A DNA stretch of 64,000 nt from Bacteroidota bacterium (GCA_018266395.1 JAFEAM010000012.1:1-64000), one strand, 5' to 3'; counted from the stretch's first letter, positions 1 to 9,607 are shown. Made by a program: numbers and translations. Notes: generated by a model not told the origin, from the letters alone.

Positions 1-16
1 CCAAAGTTGCTCTTTG

Positions 17-421
17 ATGAAGAAAGATCTTCAACATCCAAAAGTTGAAAATGTAACCCTGGCAGTTACCCGCGAGAAAGGCAATCTGGGCCAATGGGTA
101 TGGAAGGTTCACCTGATCAACAATAACCCCTTTGATATCACAAACACGCTTGTCTCCAGCACGGGCTACGGTGAAAAGAACGGCGAATCTCAAAAGACTT
201 CTACACTGAGACATTTCCTTGAAACGGTTGAAGCGCATGGTTCTTCCATCGTTGAAACCATTGATCCAGCCGTCTTTCATCTCAACAATGAGTACTGGGT
301 TAGCTATTATGTTGGCGACGAAATCCTGGACAAGAAATTTGTCTTCCTTCCGGATAGCATTTGCGAGGAAAATCTCACGTTCATAAAAGAGCTTGAGCAG
401 GAAGGAGTGTTGCATTCCTGA
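17..421 (+). CDS. Conserved hypothetical protein of Bacteroidota
   Basis: A soluble protein of 134 residues with no signal peptide or membrane segment. It resembles, from memory, a widespread Bacteroidota family of about 135-145 residues that starts MKKD and contains a patch like KTSTLRH followed by a LNN motif. That family is sometimes mislabelled as a phenylalanyl-tRNA synthetase subunit, but no synthetase motif is present here. The ATG at 17 is preferred to the TTG at 14. The frame stays open to the window edge, so a longer protein cannot be excluded. Its function is unknown. The next gene begins 61 bp downstream on the same strand. Confidence 0.7.
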   Translation: MKKDLQHPKVENVTLAVTREKGNLGQWVWKVHLINNNPFDITNTLVSSTGYGEKNGESQKTSTLRHFLETVEAHGSSIVETIDPAVFHLNNEYWVSYYVGDEILDKKFVFLPDSICEENLTFIKELEQEGVLHS

Positions 422-482
422 GTATTCATCCGGGTTTCAGGTGAATTCTCCGGGAGGCGTTGCGCAAGATTAACTTTGATCA

Positions 483-1205
483 ATGAATCAACTACCTGTT
501 GGCCTGTATCTGATCCCCGTCCTGATTTCCGAAACTTCGCAGGCCAATGTCATTCCAGCTGTTGTTCTGGACAGCGTCGGGATGATTCATCATTTTCTTT
601 GCGAGGATGTCCGGTCAGCCAGAAGATTTGTCTCATCTCTCAAGATTCATCCAAACATTGAGAATCTTGACTTTCAGTTGCTCAACAAAGACACGCCATC
701 CACCGAATTGGATGCATTGATGAAACCTCTGCGGCAGGGACTTCCCGTCGGTGTACTCAGTGAATCCGGATGCCCCGGTGTCGCCGATCCCGGATCAATG
801 GCAGTTCGATATGCACACCGCAACGGAATAAAGGTAATTCCGTTGACCGGACCGAGTTCGCTCCTGCTGGGGCTGATGGCCTCAGGTTTGAATGGTCAGC
901 AGTTCGCTTTTCACGGTTATCTTCCCATTGAAAGCCAGGAAAGGGTAAGAAAGATCAAGAGCCTCGAACTGGAGTCTCGCGAAAAAAATCAGACTCAAAT
1001 CTTTATTGAGACGCCCTATCGGAATCAGGCCCTTCTCAAAGACTTGGTGGCGAATCTCAGAAATGACACAGATCTCTGTGTAGCCATTAACGTCACCGGC
1101 AGCAGCGAAAACATCATGACCATGACCGTAAGCGCATGGAGAAAAAGGCAACTTTTGATGGAAAAAGTCCCGGCTGTCTTTCTTTTCCTTGCGGCCCGGA
1201 AGTAG
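483..1205 (+). CDS. SAM-dependent methyltransferase, RsmI-like (tetrapyrrole methylase fold)
   Basis: A 240-residue protein of the tetrapyrrole-methylase fold, related to RsmI, which 2'-O-methylates C1402 of 16S rRNA. The signature GCPGVADPG (around residues 97-105) and the following LTGPSSLLLGLMASG match the SAM-binding region of RsmI. FAFHGYLP and IETPYRN are also RsmI-like. It begins without the usual GNLxDIT segment (MNQLPVGLYLIPVLIS instead) and is shorter than canonical RsmI (about 280 residues). This fits the second, shorter RsmI-like paralogue that I recall in many Bacteroidota, so the substrate is uncertain. No gene symbol is given for that reason. Confidence 0.8.
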   Translation: MNQLPVGLYLIPVLISETSQANVIPAVVLDSVGMIHHFLCEDVRSARRFVSSLKIHPNIENLDFQLLNKDTPSTELDALMKPLRQGLPVGVLSESGCPGVADPGSMAVRYAHRNGIKVIPLTGPSSLLLGLMASGLNGQQFAFHGYLPIESQERVRKIKSLELESREKNQTQIFIETPYRNQALLKDLVANLRNDTDLCVAINVTGSSENIMTMTVSAWRKRQLLMEKVPAVFLFLAARK

Positions 1206-1223
1206 GCCAATGGAATTTCGAAT

Positions 1224-1231
1224 TATCTTTG
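1224..1231 (+). promoter_or_regulatory. Bacteroidota -7 promoter element of metK
   Basis: TATCTTTG is an exact match to the Bacteroidota -7 consensus TAnnTTTG and lies 25 bp before the metK ATG. No good -33 TTTG is seen at 19-21 bp upstream, so only the -7 half is supported. Confidence 0.55.
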
Positions 1232-1256
1232 CGCCCTTAACATAAAGCTGCAATAC

Positions 1257-2513
1257 ATGGCATACCTATTTACGTCTGAATCCGTTTCGGAAGGTCATCC
1301 TGACAAGGTGGCAGATCAGATTTCTGATGCTCTTATTGATTACTTCCTGGCATATGATCCCAATTCAAAAGTGGCCTGCGAAACCCTGGTGACCACAGGC
1401 CAGGTGGTCCTCGCCGGTGAAGTGAAATCAGAAGCCTATCTGGAAGTTCAGGACATCGCACGCGAAGTCATCCGCGGCATCGGATATACTAAGAGTGAGT
1501 ACATGTTTGAAGCCAATAGCTGCGGCATCTTTTCGGCCATTCACGAGCAATCTGCAGATATCAACCAGGGCGTTGAAAGGAAGAAGAAGGAAGACCAGGG
1601 TGCCGGTGATCAGGGGATGATGTTTGGTTATGCAACCAATGAAACGGACAACTATATGCCGTTGCCGCTGGATCTTGCGCACTTGCTTCTTCGCGAATTG
1701 TCAGCGATTCGGAGAGAGGGTAAATTCATGACTTATCTCCGCCCCGATGCCAAGTCGCAGGTAACCATTGAATATACTGATGATCATAAGCCCTCAAGGG
1801 TGGATACCATTGTGATCAGCACCCAGCACGATGATTTCGACAAGGATGCAGCCATGCTCAAACGCATCAAGGAAGATGTGATCAATATTCTCGTCCCGAG
1901 AGTAAAGAAGAAATTGCCCAAGCGACTGCAAAACCTATTTGGGAATGATATCAACTACCACGTCAACCCAACGGGCAAGTTTGTCATCGGCGGACCTCAT
2001 GGAGACACCGGACTGACGGGCAGGAAAATTATTGTTGACACCTACGGTGGAAAAGGAGCACACGGCGGGGGTGCCTTTTCTGGTAAAGATCCCTCTAAAG
2101 TGGATCGGTCTGCGGCCTATGCCACCCGCCATATTGCTAAGAATCTTGTTGCCGCAGGTGTATGCGATGAGGCGCTCGTGCAGGTTGCCTATGCCATCGG
2201 CGTGGCGAAGCCTGTGGGTCTCTATGTAGACACCAATGGCACTTCCAGGGTCAAAATGAGTGATGGTGAGATTTCCAGGAAGGTGTCTGAGATCTTCGAT
2301 ATGCGACCTTATTTCATTGAAGAGCGTTTCAAGCTTCGTACACCCATTTACGCAGAAACAGCAGCCTATGGTCACATGGGAAGAGAGTCCATCATTAAAG
2401 AGAAGATTTTCAACAAGGGGAAGAAGAATGAAAAACGCGTGAAGGTGGAGTTGTTCCCCTGGGAAAAGCTGGATTATGTGGACAAGGTAAAAAAGACCTT
2501 CAAACTCAACTAA
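1257..2513 (+). CDS. metK: S-adenosylmethionine synthetase
   Basis: MetK joins methionine and ATP to make S-adenosylmethionine, releasing phosphate and diphosphate, in the cytoplasm. The protein has 418 residues, normal for the family. Near the N-terminus [20 protein letters not shown] carries the ATP-binding HPDK. Then come [12 protein letters not shown] (ATP loop), the [20 protein letters not shown] segment and [19 protein letters not shown] (P-loop-like and catalytic). The C-terminal lysine-rich insertion near residues 385-400 looks like that of other Bacteroidota MetK. The gene has its own -7 element and ends at a clear terminator, so it is probably monocistronic. The upstream gene is also a SAM-using enzyme. 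Confidence 0.98.
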   Translation: MAYLFTSESVSEGHPDKVADQISDALIDYFLAYDPNSKVACETLVTTGQVVLAGEVKSEAYLEVQDIAREVIRGIGYTKSEYMFEANSCGIFSAIHEQSADINQGVERKKKEDQGAGDQGMMFGYATNETDNYMPLPLDLAHLLLRELSAIRREGKFMTYLRPDAKSQVTIEYTDDHKPSRVDTIVISTQHDDFDKDAAMLKRIKEDVINILVPRVKKKLPKRLQNLFGNDINYHVNPTGKFVIGGPHGDTGLTGRKIIVDTYGGKGAHGGGAFSGKDPSKVDRSAAYATRHIAKNLVAAGVCDEALVQVAYAIGVAKPVGLYVDTNGTSRVKMSDGEISRKVSEIFDMRPYFIEERFKLRTPIYAETAAYGHMGRESIIKEKIFNKGKKNEKRVKVELFPWEKLDYVDKVKKTFKLN

Positions 2514-2517
2514 AAAT

Positions 2518-2540
2518 AAAGGGGCTCAAGGCCCCTTTCT
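2518..2540 (+). terminator. Intrinsic terminator of metK
   Basis: GGGGC-tcaag-GCCCC, preceded by A residues and followed by TTTCT, lies 8 bp after the metK stop codon. Confidence 0.8.
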
Positions 2541-2560
2541 CATATTATCCTTGGAATCAA

Positions 2561-2863
2561 TCAGACTCTGCCGTCCTTCAGCTTCGTCTTGAATTTCTTC
2601 AACTGATTCTCCAACGCTTCAGTTGCCAAATCAGCTGCTGCCTCGAATGACTTGGCCTGCTCCTTGGCAAACAATTGCTTCCCGGGGACATTGATTCTGA
2701 TCTCGACTGTCTTGTTATTGACTCCTTCATTATTCAGTCGCAGAAACACTTCTCCATCGGTCATCCGGTCATAAAAGGTCTGCAGCTTGCCAATGCGTTG
2801 CTCAACAAATTCTATGAGCTTGCGATCAGCATCGAAGTGAATGGAATGAACTTGAATCTTCAT
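2561..2863 (-). CDS. hpf: Ribosome hibernation-promoting factor, short form
   Basis: A 100-residue protein of the HPF/RaiA (sigma-54 modulation) family. These proteins bind the 30S subunit and silence ribosomes in stationary phase. The N-terminal MKIQVHSIHFDADRKLIEFV and the central LRLNNE and KTVEIRINVPGKQLFA segments fit the beta-alpha-beta-beta-beta-alpha fold. The C-terminal helix contains KSFEAAADLATEALENQLKK. The length is that of short HPF, without the dimerising C-terminal domain of long HPF. It lies 26 bp behind the recombinase gene and shares its direction with rpsU, so the three probably form a transcription unit. Confidence 0.93.
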   Translation of the reverse strand: MKIQVHSIHFDADRKLIEFVEQRIGKLQTFYDRMTDGEVFLRLNNEGVNNKTVEIRINVPGKQLFAKEQAKSFEAAADLATEALENQLKKFKTKLKDGRV

Positions 2864-2889
2864 ATAGTAGATAAATTAAGTGTAACATT

Positions 2890-3768
2890 TCAGGCCTTAG
2901 GATGGGCCTGATCAAAGACTTTCTTCAATTTTTCCATCGAATTGTGTGTGTAGACCTGCGTGGCTGCAAGACTGCTGTGACCCAACAGATCTTTCACCGC
3001 ATTGATTTCGGCGCCCTTGTTCAGCAGATGTGTGGCATAGGTATGCCGCAGCACATGTGGACTCTTCTTTTCAAGGGAGTTAAGCTGGCCCAGATGCTTT
3101 CGCACAATTCTATAGATGAGTTCGGGATAGCATGGTCCGCCAGTGTCATTAACGATCAATTCCTTGCCCGTTGGTTTGCCGATATCCCTGTTCCGGGCTT
3201 TGAGATAACCGTCAACGACTGGAACAAGCGACTCAGAAAAAGGAATCACACGTTCCTTGTTCCTTTTGCCAAGGACTTTGATGGTCCTCTCCCTACGATT
3301 CACATCCGACTCCTTCAGTCCGATTAGTTCTGAACGACGCATCCCCGTACCGTAAAGCAATTCCAGCACCAGTTTTTCGCGCCAACCCCCGTGTGTATCC
3401 GGAAAGGACTGCACATCCAACACCGATACCATGTCGCTTTCTTTTACAAAATGCGGCAGCTTCTTCTGTGTCTTGAGAATTTTCACCTTGAGCATTGGAT
3501 CCTTTTCCAGCTGATTCTGCTTCAGCAGGAATTTGTAATAGCTTCTCAGGCTGGCGATTTTTCGATTTACAGACTGAGGATCCATCTTTGCTTCCACCAG
3601 GTCCACGACCCAGGACCTGATCATCTGATAACTGGCTAACGACAGATCGGTCTCATAAGTTTTCGTCAGGAATGCCTCAAATTGAGACAGATCATTTTGG
3701 TAGGATCGGATGGTATGAGGGCTGTATCTCTTCTCATACCTCAGATAGTTAAGGAAAGAATCTATCAT
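2890..3768 (-). CDS. xerD: Tyrosine recombinase XerC/XerD family
   Basis: A site-specific tyrosine recombinase of the kind that resolves chromosome dimers at dif. The N-terminal SAM-like domain (FLNYLRYEKRYSPHTIRSYQ) is followed by the catalytic domain. Catalytic residues are visible: Arg in GTGMRRSELIGL, Lys in KVLGKRNKERVIP, His and Arg in HVLRHTYATHLLNKG, His in LLGHSSLAATQ and Tyr in VYTH. I chose the ATG at 3768 (MIDSFLNYLRYEKRYS, 292 residues) over an ATG 24 bp upstream, because the family normally starts close to this helix. XerC versus XerD cannot be decided here. It sits between rpsU and hpf, a neighbourhood typical of a housekeeping Xer rather than an integrase of a mobile element. 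Confidence 0.9.
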   Translation of the reverse strand: MIDSFLNYLRYEKRYSPHTIRSYQNDLSQFEAFLTKTYETDLSLASYQMIRSWVVDLVEAKMDPQSVNRKIASLRSYYKFLLKQNQLEKDPMLKVKILKTQKKLPHFVKESDMVSVLDVQSFPDTHGGWREKLVLELLYGTGMRRSELIGLKESDVNRRERTIKVLGKRNKERVIPFSESLVPVVDGYLKARNRDIGKPTGKELIVNDTGGPCYPELIYRIVRKHLGQLNSLEKKSPHVLRHTYATHLLNKGAEINAVKDLLGHSSLAATQVYTHNSMEKLKKVFDQAHPKA

Positions 3769-3800
3769 GCTTGCCCCTCTGGCTCTGGACAAAAGTTAGC

Positions 3801-3838
3801 AAAAAAAATCCCTCCCCCCTTTCACAGGGGGAGGGAAC
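3801..3838 (-). terminator. Strong intrinsic terminator after rpsU (minus strand)
   Basis: Read on the minus strand, CCCTCCCCC-tgtgaaa-GGGGGGAGGG is followed by ATTTTTTTT. It lies just beyond the rpsU stop and before xerD, so much rpsU transcription should end here, with only read-through entering xerD and hpf. Confidence 0.85.
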
Positions 3839-3861
3839 TTCAATATTTGACCGGTTGACGG

Positions 3862-4056
3862 TTAGTAGTTTTCCTTCATGAATTGCTGCTGCCGGTAGAC
3901 AGCACGGAGGATTTCACCCCTTCTCCTTACGGAAGGCTTCTCAAATGAAGTCCTGGCCCTTAATTCACGAAGTACGCCTGTCTTTTCAAATTTCTTCTTG
4001 AAACGCTTCAGCGCCTTGTCGATTGACTCGTTTTCCTTGATGTTGATAATCAGCAT
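3862..4056 (-). CDS. rpsU: 30S ribosomal protein S21
   Basis: A 64-residue basic protein matching bS21: MLIINIKENESIDKALKRFK at the N-terminus, then FEKTGVLRELRAR and the basic stretch KPSVRRRGEILRAVYRQQQ. bS21 sits near the anti-Shine-Dalgarno end of 16S rRNA. It has a strong promoter of its own and a strong terminator behind it. Confidence 0.97.
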   Translation of the reverse strand: MLIINIKENESIDKALKRFKKKFEKTGVLRELRARTSFEKPSVRRRGEILRAVYRQQQFMKENY

Positions 4057-4076
4057 GCCGATTCTTGTTAGGGGCG

Positions 4077-4110
4077 CAAATATAGGCCAAAAACACCCAC
4101 AAATGCAAAA
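4077..4110 (-). promoter_or_regulatory. Promoter of rpsU
   Basis: On the minus strand TTTTG, a 21-bp spacer and TATATTTG match the Bacteroidota -33/-7 promoter (TTTG, 19-21 bp, TAnnTTTG). The -7 box is at 4077-4084 and the -33 at 4106-4110, touching the stop codon of the upstream acyl-CoA dehydrogenase gene. The start codon follows 20 bp after the -7 box. Confidence 0.8.
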
Positions 4111-5271
4111 TTACTTCAAAAGCGACCGGGAGATTACCAGCTTCTGGATTTCCGATGTGCCCTCGCCGATAGTGCACAGTTTGGCGTCCCGGTAGTACTT
4201 TTCCACGGGAAAGTCCTTGGTGTACCCGTAGCCGCCAAAGATTTGAACGGCCTCATTCGCAACTTCCACAGCTGTTTCAGAGGCGTACAATTTGGCCATC
4301 GCTGACTCCTTGGTTACCGGTAAATGATTATCCTTTAGCTGAGCCGCGCGGTAGATCAGCATTTTGGCGGCCTCAATTCGGGTAGCCATGTCGGCCAGTT
4401 TGAAAGAGATGCCCTGAAAGGAAGAAATGGGTTTGTTGAATTGATGTCTTTCCTTGGAATAGGACAGTGCCGCATCAAAGGCCCCCTGCGCGATTCCGAG
4501 ACTTAAGGCGGCAATCGATATGCGCCCGCCATCAAGAACTTTCAGGGATTGAATAAATCCATCACCCTCTTCGCCCATACGCTGGCTTTCATGAACTTTG
4601 CAATCACTGAAAATCATTTCAGCTGTTTCAGAGGCGCGCATACCCAGCTTATTTTCCTTTTTCCCGGCGCTGAATCCGGGAGTACCGCGTTCAACAATAA
4701 ATGCAGACATGCCATGAGAATCTCCGGGCTTGCCTGTTCTTGCAATTACGACCGCCACCTGTCCGGTTTTGCCATGGGTAATAAAATTCTTAGTGCCATT
4801 CAGCACATAGTATTCGCCTTCCCGTGTCGCAACTGTTCGCATGTTGCCTGCATCTGACCCTGTGTTGGGTTCAGTAAGTCCCCAGGCGCCAATCCATTCA
4901 CCAGAAGCGAGCTTCGGCAGATATCTTTTCTTTTGTGATTCAGAAGCGAATTCCAGGATATGATTGGTACAAAGAGAATTGTGTGCGGCGAGAGATAGTC
5001 CAATAGACCCGTCAATCCTGGCCACTTCCGACACAGCTGTAACATATTCCATATACCCAAATCCAGAGCCACCATATTCATGAGGCACCAGTACGCCCAT
5101 CAGGCCCAGATCACCCATTTGTCTGAATAAATCAACAGGAAACTCTTGTGCCTCGTCCCACTTCATCATGAAGGGTCTGATCTCCTTGTCACCAAAATCA
5201 CGCACCATCTGCGCGATCATCCTTTGTCCTTCTGTCACCTCCATACTGACCTGCTGCTCTGCTTCAATCAT
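4111..5271 (-). CDS. Acyl-CoA dehydrogenase
   Basis: An FAD enzyme that makes the first alpha,beta-double bond in fatty-acyl-CoA or branched-acyl-CoA beta-oxidation, passing electrons to ETF. The three-domain family is clear: an N-terminal helical domain; a middle segment with [19 protein letters not shown] and GTKNFITHG (flavin contact); and a C-terminal helical domain ending [20 protein letters not shown] and IGEGTSEIQ. The Glu of GEGTSEIQ is the usual catalytic base. The minus-strand -7 box at 5293-5300 excludes the longest reading frame (ATG at 5295). ATG at 5271 (386 residues) or 5244 (377 residues, [12 protein letters not shown]) remain possible. Chain-length specificity cannot be read from sequence. 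Confidence 0.93.
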   Translation of the reverse strand: MIEAEQQVSMEVTEGQRMIAQMVRDFGDKEIRPFMMKWDEAQEFPVDLFRQMGDLGLMGVLVPHEYGGSGFGYMEYVTAVSEVARIDGSIGLSLAAHNSLCTNHILEFASESQKKRYLPKLASGEWIGAWGLTEPNTGSDAGNMRTVATREGEYYVLNGTKNFITHGKTGQVAVVIARTGKPGDSHGMSAFIVERGTPGFSAGKKENKLGMRASETAEMIFSDCKVHESQRMGEEGDGFIQSLKVLDGGRISIAALSLGIAQGAFDAALSYSKERHQFNKPISSFQGISFKLADMATRIEAAKMLIYRAAQLKDNHLPVTKESAMAKLYASETAVEVANEAVQIFGGYGYTKDFPVEKYYRDAKLCTIGEGTSEIQKLVISRSLLK

Positions 5272-5292
5272 ATGCTGTTTGTAATGTATCCT

Positions 5293-5300
5293 CAAAAGTA
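5293..5300 (-). promoter_or_regulatory. -7 promoter element of the acyl-CoA dehydrogenase gene
   Basis: On the minus strand TACTTTTG matches TAnnTTTG, 21 bp before the ATG at 5271. No convincing -33 element is visible. The box itself overlaps the codons of an upstream alternative start, which is why that start was rejected. Confidence 0.5.
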
Positions 5301-5314
5301 GTCAATTCATCACA

Positions 5315-5355
5315 TACGAATGTTAGTTCGTACTTTGTAAAGTAGGCAGTTCGTA
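5315..5355. promoter_or_regulatory. Candidate operator: repeated TTCGTA half-sites
   Basis: The divergent gap between the acyl-CoA dehydrogenase and ugd holds TACGAA-tgttag-TTCGTA (5315-5332), an inverted repeat with 6-bp arms. A further direct copy of AGTTCGTA lies at 5348-5355, 23 bp (about two helical turns) after the first at 5325-5332. This arrangement would suit a dimeric repressor such as a TetR-family regulator, but no regulator gene lies next to it. Confidence 0.35.
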
Positions 5356-5365
5356 GTAATTGGGC

Positions 5366-5373
5366 TATTTTTG
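5366..5373 (+). promoter_or_regulatory. -7 promoter element of the ugd operon
   Basis: TATTTTTG matches TAnnTTTG and ends 18 bp before the ugd ATG at 5392. The nearest TTG upstream (5335-5337) is spaced too far (28 bp), so the -33 element is unclear. Transcription from here would exclude the longer TTG start at 5371. Confidence 0.5.
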
Positions 5374-5391
5374 CCGTCCCATTCAATTCTT

Positions 5392-6702
5392 ATGAATATT
5401 GCTGTTATAGGTACAGGATATGTAGGGCTTGTCACCGGAACTTGCTTCGCAGAAACCGGCAATACTGTTACCTGTGTGGACATTGACGAGAACAAGGTTG
5501 CCAAACTCAAAGACGGTGTAATCACCATTTACGAACCGGGTCTTGAAGTCCTTTTTGAAAGGAATATCAGGCAGCAAAGGCTGTTCTTTACTACCGACCT
5601 TGCAAAAGGAATCGCCGATGCCCAAATCATATTCCTTGCACTTCCGACGCCTCCCGGCGAGGACGGATCTGCTGATTTAAAATATGTCCTGGGTGTGGCT
5701 GAGCAGCTCGGACCTCTGCTGGAGCACTATACCGTCATTGTCGACAAGAGTACTGTACCGGTAGGCACTGCAGAACGCGTCGCAGAAAAAATCCGGAAGA
5801 AGGCAACGAGTGATTTTGATGTAGTGTCAAATCCTGAATTTCTGCGGGAAGGTGTTGCGGTGGATGACTTTATGAAACCTGATCGTGTAGTGATCGGGAC
5901 ATCATCTGAAAGGGCTCGCAAGGTGATGGAAACTTTGTATGCGCCATTCGTAAGGCAGGGGAATCCTATCATTTTCATGGATGAACGTTCGGCAGAATTG
6001 ACCAAATATGCAGCCAACGCCTTCCTGGCAACCAAGATCACGTTCATGAATGAAATCGCGAATTTGTGTGAAAGGGTCGGGGCTGATGTGGATGCAGTCA
6101 GAAAGGGCGTAGGCACCGACAGCAGAATAGGCAGAAGATTCCTGTTCCCGGGAATTGGCTATGGAGGAAGCTGCTTCCCCAAAGATGTGCAGGCACTCGC
6201 TCACACCTCCAAGGAACATCAGTATGAGTTCAGGATTCTGAGCTCTGTGATGGACGTCAATAAAGATCAGAAGACAAAACTCCTTCCCCTCATGAAAAAA
6301 CATTTTGGGGATCTTAGCGGGAAGACGATAGCCGTCTGGGGCCTTTCTTTCAAGCCGCACACAGACGACATCAGGGAGGCGCCCGCACTTGAAAATATTG
6401 CCGGCCTTCTGTCTCAAGGTGCCATTGTGCGCGCGCACGACCCTGAGGCAATGGAGAACGTCCGTAGGATTTTTGCAGACCGCATCAGCTATCATCAGGA
6501 TCCCTACGAGGCTGCAATGAATGCAGACGCAATTCTTATTGCGACAGAATGGCCTGAATTCCGAACTCCAGATTTCGATCGCCTGGCCTCTGTCTTAAAA
6601 CACAAGATCATTTTCGATGGCCGGAATCTTTATGAACTTGATGAAATGAAGGAACTCGGATTCACGTACGTAAGCATTGGCAGAACAACAATTTATGGTT
6701 AA
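5392..6702 (+). CDS. ugd: UDP-glucose 6-dehydrogenase
   Basis: Oxidises UDP-glucose to UDP-glucuronate with two NAD+. The 436-residue protein starts with the Rossmann motif [20 protein letters not shown]. Next come the conserved EPGLE loop, [32 protein letters not shown] and [13 protein letters not shown], in which Cys261 is the catalytic nucleophile. The C-terminal UDP-binding domain contains [17 protein letters not shown]. The ATG at 5392 is chosen because the glycine-rich motif follows at once and the -7 box lies just upstream. It leads a four-gene operon; its stop overlaps the next start by 8 bp, and its product is the substrate of the next enzyme. Confidence 0.96.
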   Translation: MNIAVIGTGYVGLVTGTCFAETGNTVTCVDIDENKVAKLKDGVITIYEPGLEVLFERNIRQQRLFFTTDLAKGIADAQIIFLALPTPPGEDGSADLKYVLGVAEQLGPLLEHYTVIVDKSTVPVGTAERVAEKIRKKATSDFDVVSNPEFLREGVAVDDFMKPDRVVIGTSSERARKVMETLYAPFVRQGNPIIFMDERSAELTKYAANAFLATKITFMNEIANLCERVGADVDAVRKGVGTDSRIGRRFLFPGIGYGGSCFPKDVQALAHTSKEHQYEFRILSSVMDVNKDQKTKLLPLMKKHFGDLSGKTIAVWGLSFKPHTDDIREAPALENIAGLLSQGAIVRAHDPEAMENVRRIFADRISYHQDPYEAAMNADAILIATEWPEFRTPDFDRLASVLKHKIIFDGRNLYELDEMKELGFTYVSIGRTTIYG

Positions 6703-7684
6703 AGGAAGAGTGTTGATCACCGGTGGAGCCGGATTTTTGGGCTCCCATCTATGCGACCGTTTTATCCGGGAAGGATATCATGTCGTTGCCATGGACAACC
6801 TGATTACAGGCGAGCTTAAGAACATCGAGCACCTCTTTCATCTGAAGGAATTTGAGTTCTACCATCATGATGTTTCGAAGTTTGTTCATGTGTCAGGCGA
6901 ACTTCAATACATCCTGCACTTCGCTTCACCTGCCAGCCCCATTGACTATCTCAAGATACCGATACAGACGTTGAAAGTGGGTTCCCTGGGTACGCACAAC
7001 CTGCTTGGGCTGGCCCGCTCCAAAGGCGCAAGGATACTTGTTGCATCCACATCAGAGGTTTACGGTGATCCTACTGTTCATCCGCAAACCGAAGAATACT
7101 ATGGCAATGTCAACCCGGTTGGGCCACGCGGCGTTTATGACGAAGCCAAGAGATTTCAGGAGGCCATGACCATGGCCTATCACACCTATCACGGACTGGA
7201 AACCCGGATTGTGAGGATATTCAATACCTATGGGCCGCGCATGCGTCTAAATGATGGTCGTGTTCTGCCTGCGTTTATCGGACAAGCCTTGCGTGGCGAA
7301 GATCTTACTGTATTCGGAGACGGATCTCAAACCCGATCCTTTTGCTATGTAGACGACCTCGTAGAAGGGATTTACCGCCTTCTCATGTCTGATTATGTCA
7401 TGCCTGTAAACATTGGCAATCCCGACGAAATCACGATTCTGGACTTTGCCAAGGAAATCATCAAGTTGACCGGAACCCAGCAGAAAATTGTCTATAAGCC
7501 ATTCCCAAAAGACGATCCAAAACAGAGACAGCCTGACATAACCAAAGCAAAGAAACTTCTGGGATGGGAACCCAAAGTGTCCAGGGCAGAAGGTTTGAAA
7601 ATCACTTACCAATATTTCAAATCACTGAGCAGGGATGAGCTGTATCAGCGCGACCACAAGAGTTTTGAGGGTTATATAAAGTAA
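6695..7684 (+). CDS. uxs: UDP-glucuronate decarboxylase (UDP-xylose synthase)
   Basis: An extended short-chain dehydrogenase that converts UDP-glucuronate to UDP-xylose through a 4-keto intermediate. [18 protein letters not shown] binds NAD+. [11 protein letters not shown] and the DEAKRFQEA region carrying the catalytic Tyr-x3-Lys (YDEAK) are typical of [20 protein letters not shown] and [19 protein letters not shown] complete the family pattern. At 329 residues it is a bacterial soluble form with no membrane anchor. The ATG at 6695 overlaps the ugd stop by 8 bp, suggesting translational coupling. The two enzymes together make UDP-xylose from UDP-glucose. Confidence 0.93.
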   Translation: MVKGRVLITGGAGFLGSHLCDRFIREGYHVVAMDNLITGELKNIEHLFHLKEFEFYHHDVSKFVHVSGELQYILHFASPASPIDYLKIPIQTLKVGSLGTHNLLGLARSKGARILVASTSEVYGDPTVHPQTEEYYGNVNPVGPRGVYDEAKRFQEAMTMAYHTYHGLETRIVRIFNTYGPRMRLNDGRVLPAFIGQALRGEDLTVFGDGSQTRSFCYVDDLVEGIYRLLMSDYVMPVNIGNPDEITILDFAKEIIKLTGTQQKIVYKPFPKDDPKQRQPDITKAKKLLGWEPKVSRAEGLKITYQYFKSLSRDELYQRDHKSFEGYIK

Positions 7685-7686
7685 GA

Positions 7687-8739
7687 ATGAAAAAGATTCT
7701 CGTAACAGGCGGCGCCGGATTTATTGGTTCCCACGTGGTGCGTCGGTTGGTGACGCGATACCCCGACACACAAGTCTTTAACCTTGATAAGTTAACGTAC
7801 GCAGGCAATCTTGAGAATCTCAGAGATGTTGAGAATTACTCCAATTACCGGTTTATCAAGGGAGACATTCTTGATTACCCCTTTCTGAAGGAACTCTTTC
7901 ACGCGGAAAGATTTGATGGAGTAATTCACCTGGCCGCAGAGTCGCACGTAGATCGGTCATTGGAGTCCCCGGCAACATTTGCCATCACCAATATTGTCGG
8001 CACGATCAATCTTCTTCAGGCTGCATCTGATGCCTGGAAGAAGGATTATTCAGGTCATCTGTTCTACCACATCTCGACAGATGAGGTGTATGGCTCTCTC
8101 GATCACGGCGGTTACTTTACCGAAACCACGCCCGTGGATCCACGTTCCCCCTACTCCGCCTCAAAAACAGGAAGTGATCACTTTGTTTGGGCCTTTCGTC
8201 ACAGCTACGGCTTGCCTGCCATCATCAGTCGGTGTTCAAATAACTACGGGCCAAATCATTTTCCTGAGAAGCTGATTCCGCTCATGATTCATAATATCCT
8301 TCATGGCAAGTCTCTTCCGGTTTATGGAAAAGGAGAAAATGTGAGGGATTGGTTGTATGTTGAGGATCATGCGGCCGCCATCGATCTGATTTTTCACAAA
8401 GGAAAAGCGGGACAGATTTACAACATCGGTGGCAACAACGAGTGGAAGAATATCGATCTCGTGATGCTGCTGTGCAAAATCATGGACGAAAAACTAAATA
8501 AGCCCGCTGGTACCTCTGCAAAATTGATCAGTTATGTCACCGACAGGCCCGGTCACGATCTCCGGTATGCGATCGACGCCTCCAAATTGAAATCTGAACT
8601 TGGCTGGCAACCCGCAGTTGATTTCCCGACTGGCCTTGAACGCACTGTCGATTGGTATTTGTCCAATCAGGACTGGCTGAACCATGTTACGTCAGGGGCA
8701 TACCGTGACTATTACGAAAGAATGTATCACCATCGCTGA
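7687..8739 (+). CDS. rfbB: dTDP-glucose 4,6-dehydratase
   Basis: Converts dTDP-glucose to dTDP-4-keto-6-deoxyglucose. The 350-residue protein has the NAD motif [40 protein letters not shown], the TDEVYGSL segment with the catalytic Asp-Glu pair, and [15 protein letters not shown] with the catalytic Tyr and Lys. [17 protein letters not shown] is an RmlB hallmark. It starts 2 bp after the preceding stop and is followed by rfbA after 4 bp. The usual partners rfbC and rfbD are not in this window. Confidence 0.96.
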   Translation: MKKILVTGGAGFIGSHVVRRLVTRYPDTQVFNLDKLTYAGNLENLRDVENYSNYRFIKGDILDYPFLKELFHAERFDGVIHLAAESHVDRSLESPATFAITNIVGTINLLQAASDAWKKDYSGHLFYHISTDEVYGSLDHGGYFTETTPVDPRSPYSASKTGSDHFVWAFRHSYGLPAIISRCSNNYGPNHFPEKLIPLMIHNILHGKSLPVYGKGENVRDWLYVEDHAAAIDLIFHKGKAGQIYNIGGNNEWKNIDLVMLLCKIMDEKLNKPAGTSAKLISYVTDRPGHDLRYAIDASKLKSELGWQPAVDFPTGLERTVDWYLSNQDWLNHVTSGAYRDYYERMYHHR

Positions 8740-8743
8740 CAAC

Positions 8744-9607
8744 ATGAAAGGCATCATTCTCGCAGGCGGTTCCGGCACCAGGCTTCATCCTTTGACGCTT
8801 GTCATTAGCAAACAGCTGATGCCGCTTTATGACAAACCGATGATTTACTATCCTTTGTCGGTCCTGATGATGGCCGGCATCAGGGAAATTCTCATCATTT
8901 CAACGCCAACCGACCTGCCCTTGTTCAAAAGACTTCTCGGGGATGGTAAGCAATTGGGGTGCAGTTTTTCCTACGCCGAGCAGCCAAGACCGGAAGGACT
9001 TGGACAGGCATTTACAATCGGGAAAAGTTTTATTGGGAAGGACAAAGTAGCGCTTATTCTTGGTGACAATGTGTTTTATGGATCAAGATTGATCGAACTC
9101 CTTCAATCCAGTGCTGACCCTGATGGCGGAATCATTTTTGCCTACCACGTGAATGATCCTGAGCGTTATGGCGTAGTGGCGTTTGACAAGAACAAGAATG
9201 TGCTTTCAATTGAGGAGAAGCCAAAAGAACCCAAGTCAAACTATGCGGTGCCCGGTTTGTATTTCTACGACAACGAGGTAGTCGCAATAGCTGAAAATCT
9301 GAAGCCAAGCCCGCGAGGCGAGCTGGAGATTACCGACATTAATGCGGCCTATCTCCGCAAGGGAAAGTTGCGAGTTGGCATTATGAGCCGCGGCACAGCC
9401 TGGCTCGATACCGGAACCTTTGATTCACTCATGCAGGCGGCCAATTTTGTTCAGGTTATCGAGCAACGTCAGGGTCTGAAGATCGGCTGTATTGAAGAGA
9501 TTGCCTATCGAATGAAATTCATTGGCAGGGAGCAATTGATGCGCCTTGCCAAGCCTCTTGAGAAGAGCGGTTATGGTACATACCTGCTCAAGCTTGCGCA
9601 GGAATAG
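8744..9607 (+). CDS. rfbA: Glucose-1-phosphate thymidylyltransferase
   Basis: Makes dTDP-glucose from dTTP and glucose-1-phosphate, the step before RfbB. The nucleotide-binding motif [18 protein letters not shown] sits at the start, followed by [40 protein letters not shown] and [17 protein letters not shown], all standard for RmlA. The 287-residue length fits the ATG at 8744; a longer start at 8684 lies inside rfbB. Its stop (9605-9607) directly abuts the stop of the convergent gene. Confidence 0.96.
   Translation: MKGIILAGGSGTRLHPLTLVISKQLMPLYDKPMIYYPLSVLMMAGIREILIISTPTDLPLFKRLLGDGKQLGCSFSYAEQPRPEGLGQAFTIGKSFIGKDKVALILGDNVFYGSRLIELLQSSADPDGGIIFAYHVNDPERYGVVAFDKNKNVLSIEEKPKEPKSNYAVPGLYFYDNEVVAIAENLKPSPRGELEITDINAAYLRKGKLRVGIMSRGTAWLDTGTFDSLMQAANFVQVIEQRQGLKIGCIEEIAYRMKFIGREQLMRLAKPLEKSGYGTYLLKLAQE

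Noticed and set aside
2514-4110. A tRNA cluster and tuf near hpf, as I recall in other Bacteroidota
   Set aside because: The intergenic spaces here are too short for tRNAs and metK converges on hpf; the neighbourhood is simply different.
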